From contig JAFYTO010000002.1 in the NCBI GenBank assembly GCA_017558825.1, positions 1-61,160 of the forward strand: 61,160 bases of DNA. The letters run 5' to 3'. Each line of letters starts with the position of its first letter. Position 1 is the stretch's first letter. The position numbers and the translations under genes are program-made. Under the pieces are notes generated by a model. It was not told where the DNA came from, ran no database searches, and was given only the letters and a program-made list of their open reading frames with translations. The DNA comes from Clostridia bacterium. Its GTDB lineage: Bacteria; Bacillota; Clostridia; Christensenellales; Borkfalkiaceae. Shown here piece after piece: positions 39,569-47,798 of the stretch.

Positions 39569-40112
39569 TCAATTTATTGCTTTTTTTGAAGGCTTCACGG
39601 GGGTTCCAGTAATAGCAAACTCTTTAAACGAGCTAAAAAAACAAGTTGTAAACGAAGTTTATAGAGTATGTAATTTTTTAGAGCAAAAACTACCAAAAGA
39701 CGCAAATTCCGTTGAAGTTTTAAAAACAATAAGCGTAAAGGAAAGCGTTAAAGATTTAGATGAAAACTTGTTTTATATAGGCTTTAACAAAAGGGCGTAT
39801 AGCGAGTTTAAATCACTTTTTATTCAAACTGCATTTTCATTTAAATGTATGGTTGATAGCCTTAAAAATGCGGAAGAGTATTTAGAAGGCGCTTGTAATT
39901 TAATTTGCGATACGGCAAAATGCGGGTGCGGTGGCATTATAGAAACTGCTTTTAACGCTACAAGCAATTTAGATAAGTTGTATAGCGAAAACGACCTTTT
40001 AGCCTATAAGCGAACTATAAAACTTTGTTACGTTTTAACAAACTACGCCTTAACCGTATATAATAAGGAAAAATTAAACAACAATATTCAGGATATATTT
40101 TATTTTGATTAA
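39543..40112 (+). CDS. Hypothetical protein with a cysteine cluster
   Basis: A 189-residue soluble, helical-looking protein that I do not recognise. The central region holds ACNLICDTAKCGCGG (cysteines spaced 4, 3 and 1 apart), which could bind metal or a cluster. The start ATG is inside the mscL end, with a 26-base overlap and only a weak purine-rich stretch upstream. It ends before a terminator, so it belongs to the argS-mscL run. Confidence 0.6.
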   Translation: MKVTILKSNQFIAFFEGFTGVPVIANSLNELKKQVVNEVYRVCNFLEQKLPKDANSVEVLKTISVKESVKDLDENLFYIGFNKRAYSEFKSLFIQTAFSFKCMVDSLKNAEEYLEGACNLICDTAKCGCGGIIETAFNATSNLDKLYSENDLLAYKRTIKLCYVLTNYALTVYNKEKLNNNIQDIFYFD

Positions 40113-40115
40113 TTT

Positions 40116-40145
40116 AAAACCCGATAGGAAAGCCTATCGGGTTTT
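40116..40145. terminator. Bidirectional terminator
   Basis: A 13-bp stem (AAAACCCGATAGG with CCTATCGGGTTTT) with a 4-base loop, short T-runs on each side. Confidence 0.8.
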
Positions 40146-40148
40146 GTT

Positions 40149-41075
40149 CTAACTATATAATTTTGCAACTTCGTTAGCAATGTTGGCAACTTGTTTTTTA
40201 AGTTCTAACGGTTTAATTACTTTTACGTTTTTACCAAACGAAAGAATTTTTGAGGCTAATACGTTGTCAATAGGAAGTTCGCAATTTGCCATTATTTTTC
40301 CGTCTTTTAAAGTATAAACGTTATCAATTCCAAGCCATTCTTCAACGTCAGCCTTTATAAGTTTTGAAATTTCAAGTTCAATAAATTCAGCTTTTAACTC
40401 ATCGTACCAAACGTCTAAAATTTCTTTAACGTTAGGAGTTGTTCGCCTTTCAAAAACTTCGCCTGAGCTAATGGCGCGTTCAATTCTGCCAATTTTAAAA
40501 AGCCTAAATTCATTTCTTAACCTGCAATATGCATATATGTACCATAAGCCTTGTTTTAAAATTAGTATGTGAGGTTCTATAACACGCGTACTTTCTAAAC
40601 CGTCCCTATTAACGTACACTACTGAAACGGCTTTTCTTTCTTCAATACATTTTTCTAAAAAGATTATAGACTGTTTAAAACTTTCAGTTGAGCCCCAAGG
40701 GCCTCCGTCAATAATTAAATTGCCAAAATCAAGCGTAAATTCGCCGTCTTTTTGTTTAGAAATTGCTTTTAACTTTTCAATGATTTTAGTTAAGAGGTCA
40801 CTACTAATATCGTTGTTAACACCCGCTAAAACGTTGAGTAAAAACGCACTTTCTTCCTTAGTAAAAAAAGTTGCGGGTAGTTTAAACGTGTCTGCTATAG
40901 CAAAACCGCCGTTTCTTCCGCGAATGTTATAAATTGGAACGCATAACGAAAGTTCATCAATATACCTATAAGCAGTGCGCTCTGAAATTTCATAGCGCTG
41001 TGCAATATATTTTGCAGTTACTGTTTGGCGTGATAAAAGCAAGAATAAAAGTTCAATTAAAATTTGATTTTTCAT
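40149..41075 (-). CDS. WYL-domain transcription regulator (YafY-like)
   Basis: A 308-residue regulator. An N-terminal helix-turn-helix (about residues 18-40, TAKYIAQRYEISERTAYRYI) is followed by a WYL domain (about 135-210) that holds QGLWYIYAYC and FRLFKIGRIE and is thought to bind a small ligand or nucleic acid, and by a WCX domain (about 215-300). Target genes are unknown. AAAGGTG precedes the ATG by 6 bases. The gene has a strong promoter overlapping the murG stop codon. Confidence 0.88.
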   Translation of the reverse strand: MKNQILIELLFLLLSRQTVTAKYIAQRYEISERTAYRYIDELSLCVPIYNIRGRNGGFAIADTFKLPATFFTKEESAFLLNVLAGVNNDISSDLLTKIIEKLKAISKQKDGEFTLDFGNLIIDGGPWGSTESFKQSIIFLEKCIEERKAVSVVYVNRDGLESTRVIEPHILILKQGLWYIYAYCRLRNEFRLFKIGRIERAISSGEVFERRTTPNVKEILDVWYDELKAEFIELEISKLIKADVEEWLGIDNVYTLKDGKIMANCELPIDNVLASKILSFGKNVKVIKPLELKKQVANIANEVAKLYS

Positions 41076-41104
41076 AAGACACCTTTTGTAAGTATTATAA
41101 TTAT

Positions 41105-41133
41105 ATAATACACTTTTGCCAAACGTGTGTCAA
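41105..41133 (-). promoter_or_regulatory. Promoter of the WYL regulator gene
   Basis: Minus strand: TTGACA (41128-41133), 17-base spacer, TATTAT (41105-41110). The murG stop codon TGA (41130-41132) is within the -35 box. Confidence 0.8.
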
Positions 41134-42170
41134 TATTTACATAAAATTTTAGATATATTGTTATTTCCTATTACAATGTTTTGCTTTTTTATATTTTGCT
41201 TATAAAAACTTGAATTATTAAAAAGTTCGTAAACTTTTTTAATAAAATTTTCACTGCTAGCATTTTCCATAAATAAAACGCTGGCAACTTTTAACTCTTC
41301 AAAATACTTGGCGTTTTCAATTTGGTCCCCTCGTGAATTGCCTTTAGGAAGAGGCATAAATAACGTTGGAATTTTTAGTGCTAAAAGTTCAAAGGCAGTA
41401 TTAGACCCCGCGCGTGAAACGCATAAATCAACAATAGGGTAAACCTTGCTCATATCGGCATATTCTACTTGTCTATAATGAGGGTGGGTATGGCTGGTTT
41501 TATTTCCTTTACCTACAATGTGAATAACGTTAAAATTTTTAACTATGTCGTCAAACGCTTTATAGAACACTTCGTTTAAACTTTTTGCTCCGCTAGAACC
41601 GCCTATAATTAAAAGCACTGGCAAACTACTATAAAATTTAAAGGTTTTAAAGCACTCTTCTTTGTTATTGTTAAAAAGTTCAAGCCTTACCGGTGCGCCA
41701 ACGTACACTCCGTTTTTAACTAGGCTTGCCGTTTTTTCAAAAGTAGTTAAAACGTTTACGGTAAAGTGAGAGGCTATTTTATTTGCTAATCCCAAACTTA
41801 AATCAGACTCGTGAGTAATAACGGGAATACCTAACTGTTTAGAAGCAATAACAACTGGCAATGCAACAAAACCGCCTTTTGAAAAAACAACGTTAGGTTT
41901 TAATTTTTGCAAAATTATTTTAGCATCGTTAACACTTTTAATAAAGTTAAAAGGCAGCAAAGCGTTTTTTAACGTAAAAGAGCGTATAAGTTTTACTGGG
42001 TCTATTGAAAAATATTCTATTTCCTTATTTTTAACTAAGTCTTTTTCTATTCCAAATTGGCTGCCTATATAGTAAACGTTATCAAAATGGTTTTTAATAT
42101 TGGGCAATATGGCAAAATGAGGCGTAACGTGCCCAGCGGTGCCTCCGCCAGTTAAAACAATGGTTTTCAT
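41130..42170 (-). CDS. murG: UDP-GlcNAc:undecaprenyl-pyrophosphoryl-MurNAc-pentapeptide GlcNAc transferase
   Basis: A 346-residue GT28 enzyme that makes lipid II on the inner face of the membrane. The G-loops are GGGTAGHVTPH at the N-terminus and GGSSGAKSLNE mid-protein; FSKGGFVALP and SRAGSNTAFELLAL are further landmarks, and the usual end of the family is present. The ATG lacks a Shine-Dalgarno, and a TACTAT box lies 6 bases upstream with no good -35. A leaderless start is possible but weakly supported. It stands alone, not in a dcw cluster. Confidence 0.93.
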   Translation of the reverse strand: MKTIVLTGGGTAGHVTPHFAILPNIKNHFDNVYYIGSQFGIEKDLVKNKEIEYFSIDPVKLIRSFTLKNALLPFNFIKSVNDAKIILQKLKPNVVFSKGGFVALPVVIASKQLGIPVITHESDLSLGLANKIASHFTVNVLTTFEKTASLVKNGVYVGAPVRLELFNNNKEECFKTFKFYSSLPVLLIIGGSSGAKSLNEVFYKAFDDIVKNFNVIHIVGKGNKTSHTHPHYRQVEYADMSKVYPIVDLCVSRAGSNTAFELLALKIPTLFMPLPKGNSRGDQIENAKYFEELKVASVLFMENASSENFIKKVYELFNNSSFYKQNIKKQNIVIGNNNISKILCKY

Positions 42171-42223
42171 ATTACTATAGTATGCAAAAATTTTACTCTT
42201 ATATAAAGAATAAATAAAAAAGG

Positions 42224-42252
42224 TTGAAATTATCTTTTGTTTGTGCTAAAAT
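42224..42252 (+). promoter_or_regulatory. Promoter of galE
   Basis: TTGAAA (42224-42229), 17-base spacer, TAAAAT (42247-42252), followed by AAAAGGAG at the galE start. Confidence 0.75.
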
Positions 42253-42270
42253 TACTGAAAAGGAGTATTT

Positions 42271-43284
42271 ATGAAAAATATTTTAGTAGCAGGTGGGGCG
42301 GGCTACATTGGCTCTCACACCGTAATAGAACTAATAAACGCGGGCTATAACCCAATTATCGTAGATAATTTAAGCAATAGTAAAGAAGAATCTATTAAGC
42401 GTGTTGAAGGCATTGTTAATAAAAGCTTAACTTTTTATAAGGCTGACGTGTTAGATAAAGATGCTATGCGCAAAATTTTTACTACGCATAGTATTGACGC
42501 GGTTATAAATTTTGCAGGCTTTAAAGCGGTAGGCGAGTCTTGCCAAAAGCCTATTGAATACTATCATAATAATATTGGCGGTTTAATTGCTCTTGTTGAG
42601 GTTATGCGTGAGTTTAACTGTAAAAATTTAGTGTTTAGTTCTTCCGCAACCGTTTATGGCGACCCTGAAAGCGTGCCTATAAAGGAAGACGCTAAGCTTT
42701 CTACAACAAACCCATACGGCTCTACTAAATTATTTATTGAATACATTTTAAAAGATATTTGCAAAGCAGATAGCAGTTGGAACGTGGCTATTTTACGCTA
42801 CTTTAATCCTGTTGGTGCGCACGAAAGTGGTTTGATTGGTGAAGACCCTAACGGCATACCAAACAACCTTTGCCCATACATTACTAAAGTTGCCGTTGGA
42901 AAACTTGAATGTTTGAACATTTTTGGCAACGATTACGACACGAAAGATGGAACGGGTGTTAGAGACTTTATTCACGTTGTTGACCTTTCTAAAGGTCATG
43001 TTTTAGCCGTTAATAAAATTCTTGAAAATAGCGGTTTAGTAATTGTAAATTTAGGAACTGGCACAGGGTATAGCGTGCTAGAAATGGTTAACACATTTAG
43101 CAAAGTTCTTGGTAAAGAAATTCCATACAAGTTTGCTCCTCGCCGTCCTGGCGACATTGGAACGTGCTATGCAGACACTACTAAAGCGCAAGAAGTTTTA
43201 GGTTTTAAAGCTACTAAAACGCTTGAAGATATGTGTAGAGACGCGCTTAATTTCCAACTCAAAAATCCAAACGGTTATAATTAA
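42271..43284 (+). CDS. galE: UDP-glucose 4-epimerase
   Basis: A 337-residue short-chain dehydrogenase/reductase enzyme that interconverts UDP-glucose and UDP-galactose with bound NAD. The NAD loop is GGAGYIGSH (residues 7-15), the catalytic YxxxK is in NPYGSTKLFIE near residue 150, and RYFNPVGAH and GTGTGYSVLEM are typical of GalE. AAAAGGAG lies 6 bases before the ATG. It is followed by a 100-base gap and an unrelated lipoprotein gene. Confidence 0.95.
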   Translation: MKNILVAGGAGYIGSHTVIELINAGYNPIIVDNLSNSKEESIKRVEGIVNKSLTFYKADVLDKDAMRKIFTTHSIDAVINFAGFKAVGESCQKPIEYYHNNIGGLIALVEVMREFNCKNLVFSSSATVYGDPESVPIKEDAKLSTTNPYGSTKLFIEYILKDICKADSSWNVAILRYFNPVGAHESGLIGEDPNGIPNNLCPYITKVAVGKLECLNIFGNDYDTKDGTGVRDFIHVVDLSKGHVLAVNKILENSGLVIVNLGTGTGYSVLEMVNTFSKVLGKEIPYKFAPRRPGDIGTCYADTTKAQEVLGFKATKTLEDMCRDALNFQLKNPNGYN

Positions 43285-43385
43285 GGCTTTTCCAATTCGT
43301 CTGGTTGATTTTTGACGGAAAAATACTCTAAAATACTTCGCGTTTTGTATTAAAATTTTGGGAATTTTATTTTTCTAATGTTCGT

Positions 43386-44156
43386 ATGTTTATAAAAAAA
43401 TTTTTATCAATTATTTTTGTTTTATTACTTTCATTATTTTGTTGCTCTTGTTTTTTAAATTTAGATAATCAAGACGGTTCGAGTTCTACACCACCGCCAG
43501 AAGCCAACAACGTAGATTTTAGTAGTTTAACTTATATTGCTTATGGTGACAGTATTACATATGGTGCAGATTATACAAGGGCTTATGCTCAAATGGATGA
43601 CCCGTATCCTGAATTAGTTTCAAACATTTTAGGACTAAAAAGCCATTCTAATTTAGCAGTTAGTGGCGCTACTTTATGTTCTAATAATTTGAATTTAGTT
43701 TGTATGACAGATAGAATTGTTGCTAATACAACAACTGCTGATATTGTAAGTGTTTTAATGGGCGTAAACGACTTTAATCGTAGTTTACCGCTTGGCAATA
43801 TTGAAGATACAACTAATAGCACTGTTTATGGTTCTTTATATTTAATTGCAGAACATTTTAAAGCACATTACTCTAACTCATTTGTCTTTTTTATGACACC
43901 TTTTAAGCAATCTTATGGTGGTAAAGATAGTTATACTTTAAATTCTCAAAACTATACTTTGTTTGATGTGGCAACTGCTATTAAAGAAGTTGCTAATAAA
44001 TATAACTTTCCAGTTTTAGATTTGTTTGAATATGGTCAATACGAGTTGGAAATGTATAATGCTAATAGTGACGGAATACACCCAAGCCAAGAGTTTTTTA
44101 GAACTTATACTGCTCCACAAATAGCGCAATTTATAAAAGATAATTATAACAAATAA
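43386..44156 (+). CDS. SGNH-hydrolase lipoprotein
   Basis: A 256-residue secreted esterase-type protein. The N-terminus has a basic start, a long hydrophobic stretch and several cysteines (FCCSC) that can form a lipobox at about residue 19-22. The SGNH core holds YGDSITYG, MGVNDFNR and DGIHPSQEF. It shares with the lipoprotein at 17945 the stretch around N/D-T-T-x-x-Y-G-S, so the two are probably related. No Shine-Dalgarno is visible. Tyr-Gly codon pairs are always TAT-GG here and Asp-Val is GATGTG, whereas neighbours mostly use TAC and GAC before G; a foreign origin is possible. Confidence 0.8.
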   Translation: MFIKKFLSIIFVLLLSLFCCSCFLNLDNQDGSSSTPPPEANNVDFSSLTYIAYGDSITYGADYTRAYAQMDDPYPELVSNILGLKSHSNLAVSGATLCSNNLNLVCMTDRIVANTTTADIVSVLMGVNDFNRSLPLGNIEDTTNSTVYGSLYLIAEHFKAHYSNSFVFFMTPFKQSYGGKDSYTLNSQNYTLFDVATAIKEVANKYNFPVLDLFEYGQYELEMYNANSDGIHPSQEFFRTYTAPQIAQFIKDNYNK

Positions 44157-44177
44157 AAAAATTGTTTTATAAAAATT

Positions 44178-44204
44178 AAAAGCCACGAATTTTCGTGGCT
44201 TTTT
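44178..44204. terminator. Bidirectional terminator
   Basis: AAAAGCCACGAA paired with TTCGTGGCTTTT around a tiny apex, closing the SGNH gene and the convergent AraC gene. Confidence 0.85.
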
Positions 44205-45089
44205 CTATCGCGTTGTTATACTTAATTTATATTCGTTTGGTGTTACTTTAGCGTATTTTTTAAACACACTATTAAAGTGAGAAGGCGAGTCAAAGCAGAG
44301 CTTTTCTGCAATTTCTTGAAGCGGAATACCGTTTCTTATTAACTTTTTAGCCTCGTCAACTTTAAATTTTAGATACGTTTGATATATGGTTTTGCCTGTT
44401 TTTTGCTTAAAGAAAGAGCATAAGAACGTTTTTCCGTAATATAAACTATCACAAAGCCCGTCAAGAGAAAATTTGCCATATAAATTATTTGATAAATAAT
44501 TTGCAATTTCAAATTCTAAGTCTTTAATAGAGTTTGTTTTAGTAACAAAATATTTTTCTTGCTTGTTACTTTGAGCTTCATCTCTAAGCAAGTATATTAA
44601 CAATAATTCAAGCGAGTTTTTAAGCGCTTGTTCTCCGCCTAAATTTGCATTTTGTAATAAGTTCAATTTATTTAGGTTGGGGTTAAAGTCAGGCACTATA
44701 AACGTATTGGTAGCCTCTTGCATTATGTTTTTTAAAAGATAGTGATATTTTTGGTTTAAAACCATTTTTTTATTGGCAAAAAAATGCATACTTTCAGAAC
44801 GGCAGTCAAACGAAATTATAAAAATATTAGGTTCGTTATCGTTGGTTTTAACGGTGTGCGATGCGTTTGGCGAAATAACGAATAATTCGCCACGCTTAAC
44901 GTTAAACTCAACACCGTCAATTTCAACTATAGCCTCGTTTTTATCAACGTAAATTAATTCCCAAAAGTTATGGCTTTCTAGCATTGCTGAATAGCCTTTT
45001 GAAAGTTCTTGATAGTGTATGGTAACTATTTTTTGAATGTTTATTAAGTTTGAAATTTTGTGCATGTAAAATTTTTTTGTGTTTGCCAT
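44205..45089 (-). CDS. AraC-family transcription regulator
   Basis: A 294-residue regulator. An N-terminal cupin-like ligand-binding domain (about residues 20-110, with HNFWELIYVD and ISPNASHTV) precedes a C-terminal pair of helix-turn-helix motifs (about 195-290, ending FDSPSHFNSVFKKY and TPNEYK). It is divergent from the ROK-like kinase and nagA genes and probably controls them in response to a sugar. Its own promoter is overlapped by the inverted repeat at 45117-45160, which points to autoregulation. Confidence 0.9.
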   Translation of the reverse strand: MANTKKFYMHKISNLINIQKIVTIHYQELSKGYSAMLESHNFWELIYVDKNEAIVEIDGVEFNVKRGELFVISPNASHTVKTNDNEPNIFIISFDCRSESMHFFANKKMVLNQKYHYLLKNIMQEATNTFIVPDFNPNLNKLNLLQNANLGGEQALKNSLELLLIYLLRDEAQSNKQEKYFVTKTNSIKDLEFEIANYLSNNLYGKFSLDGLCDSLYYGKTFLCSFFKQKTGKTIYQTYLKFKVDEAKKLIRNGIPLQEIAEKLCFDSPSHFNSVFKKYAKVTPNEYKLSITTR

Positions 45090-45095
45090 AATTAA

Positions 45096-45124
45096 AGTTT
45101 AACACACTTTAAGCAAGTTGTAAA
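45096..45124 (-). promoter_or_regulatory. Promoter of the AraC-family gene
   Basis: Minus strand: TTTACA (45119-45124), 17-base spacer, TAAACT (45096-45101). The -35 box is within the inverted repeat. Confidence 0.6.
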
Positions 45125-45160
45125 TTGTTTCACTCAATTTTTTGTGAAATAATTTATAAC
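45117..45160. repeat. 17-bp inverted repeat between the araC-type and ROK-nagA genes
   Basis: The arms 45117-45133 and 45144-45160 match over 17 bases with two C-to-T changes, around a 10-base centre; the core is TTTCAC...GTGAAA. It has no terminator-like T-run. It is a candidate operator for the AraC-type regulator. Confidence 0.6.
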
Positions 45161-45202
45161 AATGGCGAAATTATTTGTATAGTATTAGCCGTGCAATAAA
45201 TA

Positions 45203-45208
45203 TATAAT
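45203..45208 (+). promoter_or_regulatory. -10 box of ROK-nagA without a clear -35
   Basis: TATAAT, 21 bases before the ATG at 45230. The position 17 bases upstream reads TAGTAT, a poor -35, as often seen at activator-dependent promoters. Confidence 0.45.
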
Positions 45209-45229
45209 ATTTATAAAAGGAGAACAATT

Positions 45230-46597
45230 ATGATTAAACCTACACTTGATAAAAATTATAAACCTATGATTCGCGTTCTTACTGATTATGAAAACGCGGT
45301 TAAGCAAGAAAATGAAAAACAAACTGTTGTAATAGCTGTTGAAAGAAACGGCGGTTATAACTACGTTTATAAATTTGAAGCTTTTAAAGACGGAACTGGT
45401 CATGATGAAGAGAACTGCCGTGTTGCAGAGCGTTTAGCAAAAACTATTTTATGGCTTGCAGGCGGTTACAAAATTATGATTGCAGGCAGTAAAGTTATTT
45501 ATAACTACGTAAAAGATGCTTACACTTTGCAAGGAGCTAGAGCATTTGACGTTGACTTTATGAGCGGGGTGTACGAAAAACCTTTTGAAGTTGTTTACGT
45601 TGAAGATGCTAACACTATCGAGCCAAAGAGTTGCTCTCTTCGTGTTGGCGGTTATTTAGACGGTTGCCGCATTGGTTTTGACGCTGGCGGAAGTGATAGA
45701 AAAGTTAGTGCTGTAATTGACGGCGAAGTTGTTTATAGTGAAGAGGTTGTTTGGAACCCTAAAACTACTAGCGACCCACAATATCACTACGATGAAATTT
45801 TAACGGCTATGAAAACTGCTGCATCTAAAATGCCAAGAGTTGATGCTATTGGCGTGTCTTCAGCAGGCGTTTACGTTGATAATAAGGCAATGGTTGCTTC
45901 TTTATTCATTAAAGTAGATAAAGAAAAATACGGCGACTTTACTAAAAATATTTACATTAACGTTGCAAAAGAAATGGGCGATATTCCGCTTGAAGTTGCA
46001 AACGATGGTGACGTTACTGCACTTGCAGGCAGTATTGACTTAAACGACAACGGCGTTTTAGGTATTGCAATGGGCACTAGTGAAGCTGTTGGTTATATAA
46101 ATAAAGACGGTGGCTTAAACGGTTGGCTTAGTGAACTTGCGTTTGCCCCTGTAGATTTTAGTGAAGACGCTATGCAAGACGAGTGGAGTGGAGATATTGG
46201 CGTTGGTTGCAAATATTTCTCACAAGACGCGGTTATTAAACTTGCTAATTTGGGTGGATTTAAGTTTGAAGAGCCTACAACTCCAGCTCAAAAGCTTAAA
46301 GTTATTCAAAAATTAGTTGAAGAAGGCGATGAACTTGCTACGCAAGTATTTACAGATATTGGTATTTATTTAGCAAATACTTTACCGTTTTACGCTAAAT
46401 TCTATGATATTAAGCACGTTTTACTTTTAGGTAGAGTTATGGGCGGTAAAGGCGGTAACATTATTTTTGAAACATGTAAAAAAGTTTTAAAAGAGGACTT
46501 TAAAGAATTTGCCGACCTTGACATCTCTCTTCCAGATGAAAGCAGTAGGCGTGTAGGTCAAAGTATTGCGGCAGCATCACTTGCAAAAAGTCGCTAA
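45230..46597 (+). CDS. ROK-like sugar kinase with an N-terminal extension
   Basis: A 455-residue protein. Residues about 150-450 follow the ROK/ASKHA fold: FDAGGSDRKVSAVIDG (phosphate loop, usually DIGGT), GVSSAGVYVD, VANDGDVTALAGS (usually ENDAN) and the late LLLGRVMGG. The usual ROK zinc motif C-x-G-C-x-E is not seen. Residues 1-150 are an extra domain of unknown type. The next gene is nagA, so the substrate is probably an N-acetyl amino sugar. AAAAGGAG lies 8 bases before the ATG, and codon use indicates good expression. Confidence 0.8.
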   Translation: MIKPTLDKNYKPMIRVLTDYENAVKQENEKQTVVIAVERNGGYNYVYKFEAFKDGTGHDEENCRVAERLAKTILWLAGGYKIMIAGSKVIYNYVKDAYTLQGARAFDVDFMSGVYEKPFEVVYVEDANTIEPKSCSLRVGGYLDGCRIGFDAGGSDRKVSAVIDGEVVYSEEVVWNPKTTSDPQYHYDEILTAMKTAASKMPRVDAIGVSSAGVYVDNKAMVASLFIKVDKEKYGDFTKNIYINVAKEMGDIPLEVANDGDVTALAGSIDLNDNGVLGIAMGTSEAVGYINKDGGLNGWLSELAFAPVDFSEDAMQDEWSGDIGVGCKYFSQDAVIKLANLGGFKFEEPTTPAQKLKVIQKLVEEGDELATQVFTDIGIYLANTLPFYAKFYDIKHVLLLGRVMGGKGGNIIFETCKKVLKEDFKEFADLDISLPDESSRRVGQSIAAASLAKSR

Positions 46598-46612
46598 TAA
46601 AAGGTGTTAATT

Positions 46613-47758
46613 ATGAAAGCGTTTAAAAATGCTAACGTTTACGTTGAAGGTAAGGGTATAGTAAACACAAACCTTACTTTTGATAAAACTATTATTTCAA
46701 CTACTGAACTTTACGATAACTGCGAAGTTATTTCTCTTCCACAAGATGCCATAGTTTTACCAGGTTTTATTGACCAACACATTCACGGCGCTGGTGGTTA
46801 CGATGCTATGGACGGAACTGTTGACGCTCTTTCTACAATAGCAAATACTGTTGCTATGGAAGGTACAACTTTGTTTTTAGCAACAACTATGACGCAGTCA
46901 AAAGAAAATATTAACAATGCGTTAAGTGCAGTAAAAGAGTATGTTTCATTAAATAAAGAAGACGGTGCAGGCTTGCTTGGCGTTCATTTAGAAGGCCCTT
47001 ACATAAGTGCAAAACATAAAGGTGCGCAACCTTTAGAGTTTATTCAAAAACCTAGCGTTGAACTTTTTGATGAATACAATAAAGAGAGTGGCAACAATAT
47101 AAAAATAGTTTCACTTGCACCTGAAGAAGAAGGCTCGTTAGACTTAATTAAACATTTGAGCGAACAGGGTATTGTTTCATCTATCGGTCACAGCAGTTGC
47201 AAATATCAAGACGTGGTAAATGCGCTTGAAAACGGCGCAAGCAACGTTACTCATACTTTTAACGCGCAAAGCCCGCTTCATCATAGAGAAATTGGCGTTG
47301 TTGGCAGTGCATTGCTTCTTGACGACCTTTACGCTGAAGTTATTTGCGATACTATTCACGTTAGCGTTCCAGCGTTGAAACTTTTAGTTAAATCTAAACC
47401 GCTTAACAAGTTGGTTTTAATAACTGACGCAATGCGTGCTAAAGGTTTAAGTGACGGTGTTAGTGAACTTGGCGGTCAAACCGTTTACGTTAAAAACGGT
47501 GAAGCAAGGCTTGAAGACGGCACGCTTGCAGGTAGCGTTTTAAAAATGAATTTAGCCATTAAAAATATGGTGGAAAAAGTTGGAGTTCCGCTTACTCAAG
47601 CAGTGGACTATGCTACTATAAACAGTGCTAAACAACTTAAAATTGATAGTGAAGTAGGCTCTATTAAAGAAGGAAAATATGCTAACTTTGCAGTGTTAGA
47701 CGGTAATTTTGAAGTGCTTTACACTATAAGAAACGGCAAAATAATTTACAGCAAATAA
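46613..47758 (+). CDS. nagA: N-acetylglucosamine-6-phosphate deacetylase
   Basis: A 381-residue amidohydrolase that releases acetate from GlcNAc-6-P. GFIDQHIHGAGG is the metal loop near residue 50, HLEGPYIS follows near residue 125, with GHSSCKYQDV, THTFNAQSPLHHRE and the catalytic aspartate in LITDAMRAKG. The ATG at 46613 has AAAGGTG upstream; a GTG at 46604 overlaps that site and is rejected. It follows the kinase gene by 15 bases. nagB, the deaminase usually nearby, is not in the window. Confidence 0.94.
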   Translation: MKAFKNANVYVEGKGIVNTNLTFDKTIISTTELYDNCEVISLPQDAIVLPGFIDQHIHGAGGYDAMDGTVDALSTIANTVAMEGTTLFLATTMTQSKENINNALSAVKEYVSLNKEDGAGLLGVHLEGPYISAKHKGAQPLEFIQKPSVELFDEYNKESGNNIKIVSLAPEEEGSLDLIKHLSEQGIVSSIGHSSCKYQDVVNALENGASNVTHTFNAQSPLHHREIGVVGSALLLDDLYAEVICDTIHVSVPALKLLVKSKPLNKLVLITDAMRAKGLSDGVSELGGQTVYVKNGEARLEDGTLAGSVLKMNLAIKNMVEKVGVPLTQAVDYATINSAKQLKIDSEVGSIKEGKYANFAVLDGNFEVLYTIRNGKIIYSK

Positions 47759-47765
47759 AATTAAA

Positions 47766-47798
47766 AACGCCTTGCTTAATTGCAAGGCGTTATTTTTT
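47766..47798. terminator. Bidirectional terminator
   Basis: AACGCCTTGC paired with GCAAGGCGTT, 6-base loop, T-rich exits for nagA and, on the minus strand, sepF. Confidence 0.88.

Noticed and set aside
43285..43385. Search for a terminator or promoter between galE and the SGNH gene
   Set aside because: Only A/T-rich sequence with a loose TTGACG and a badly spaced TAAAAT is seen; nothing convincing.
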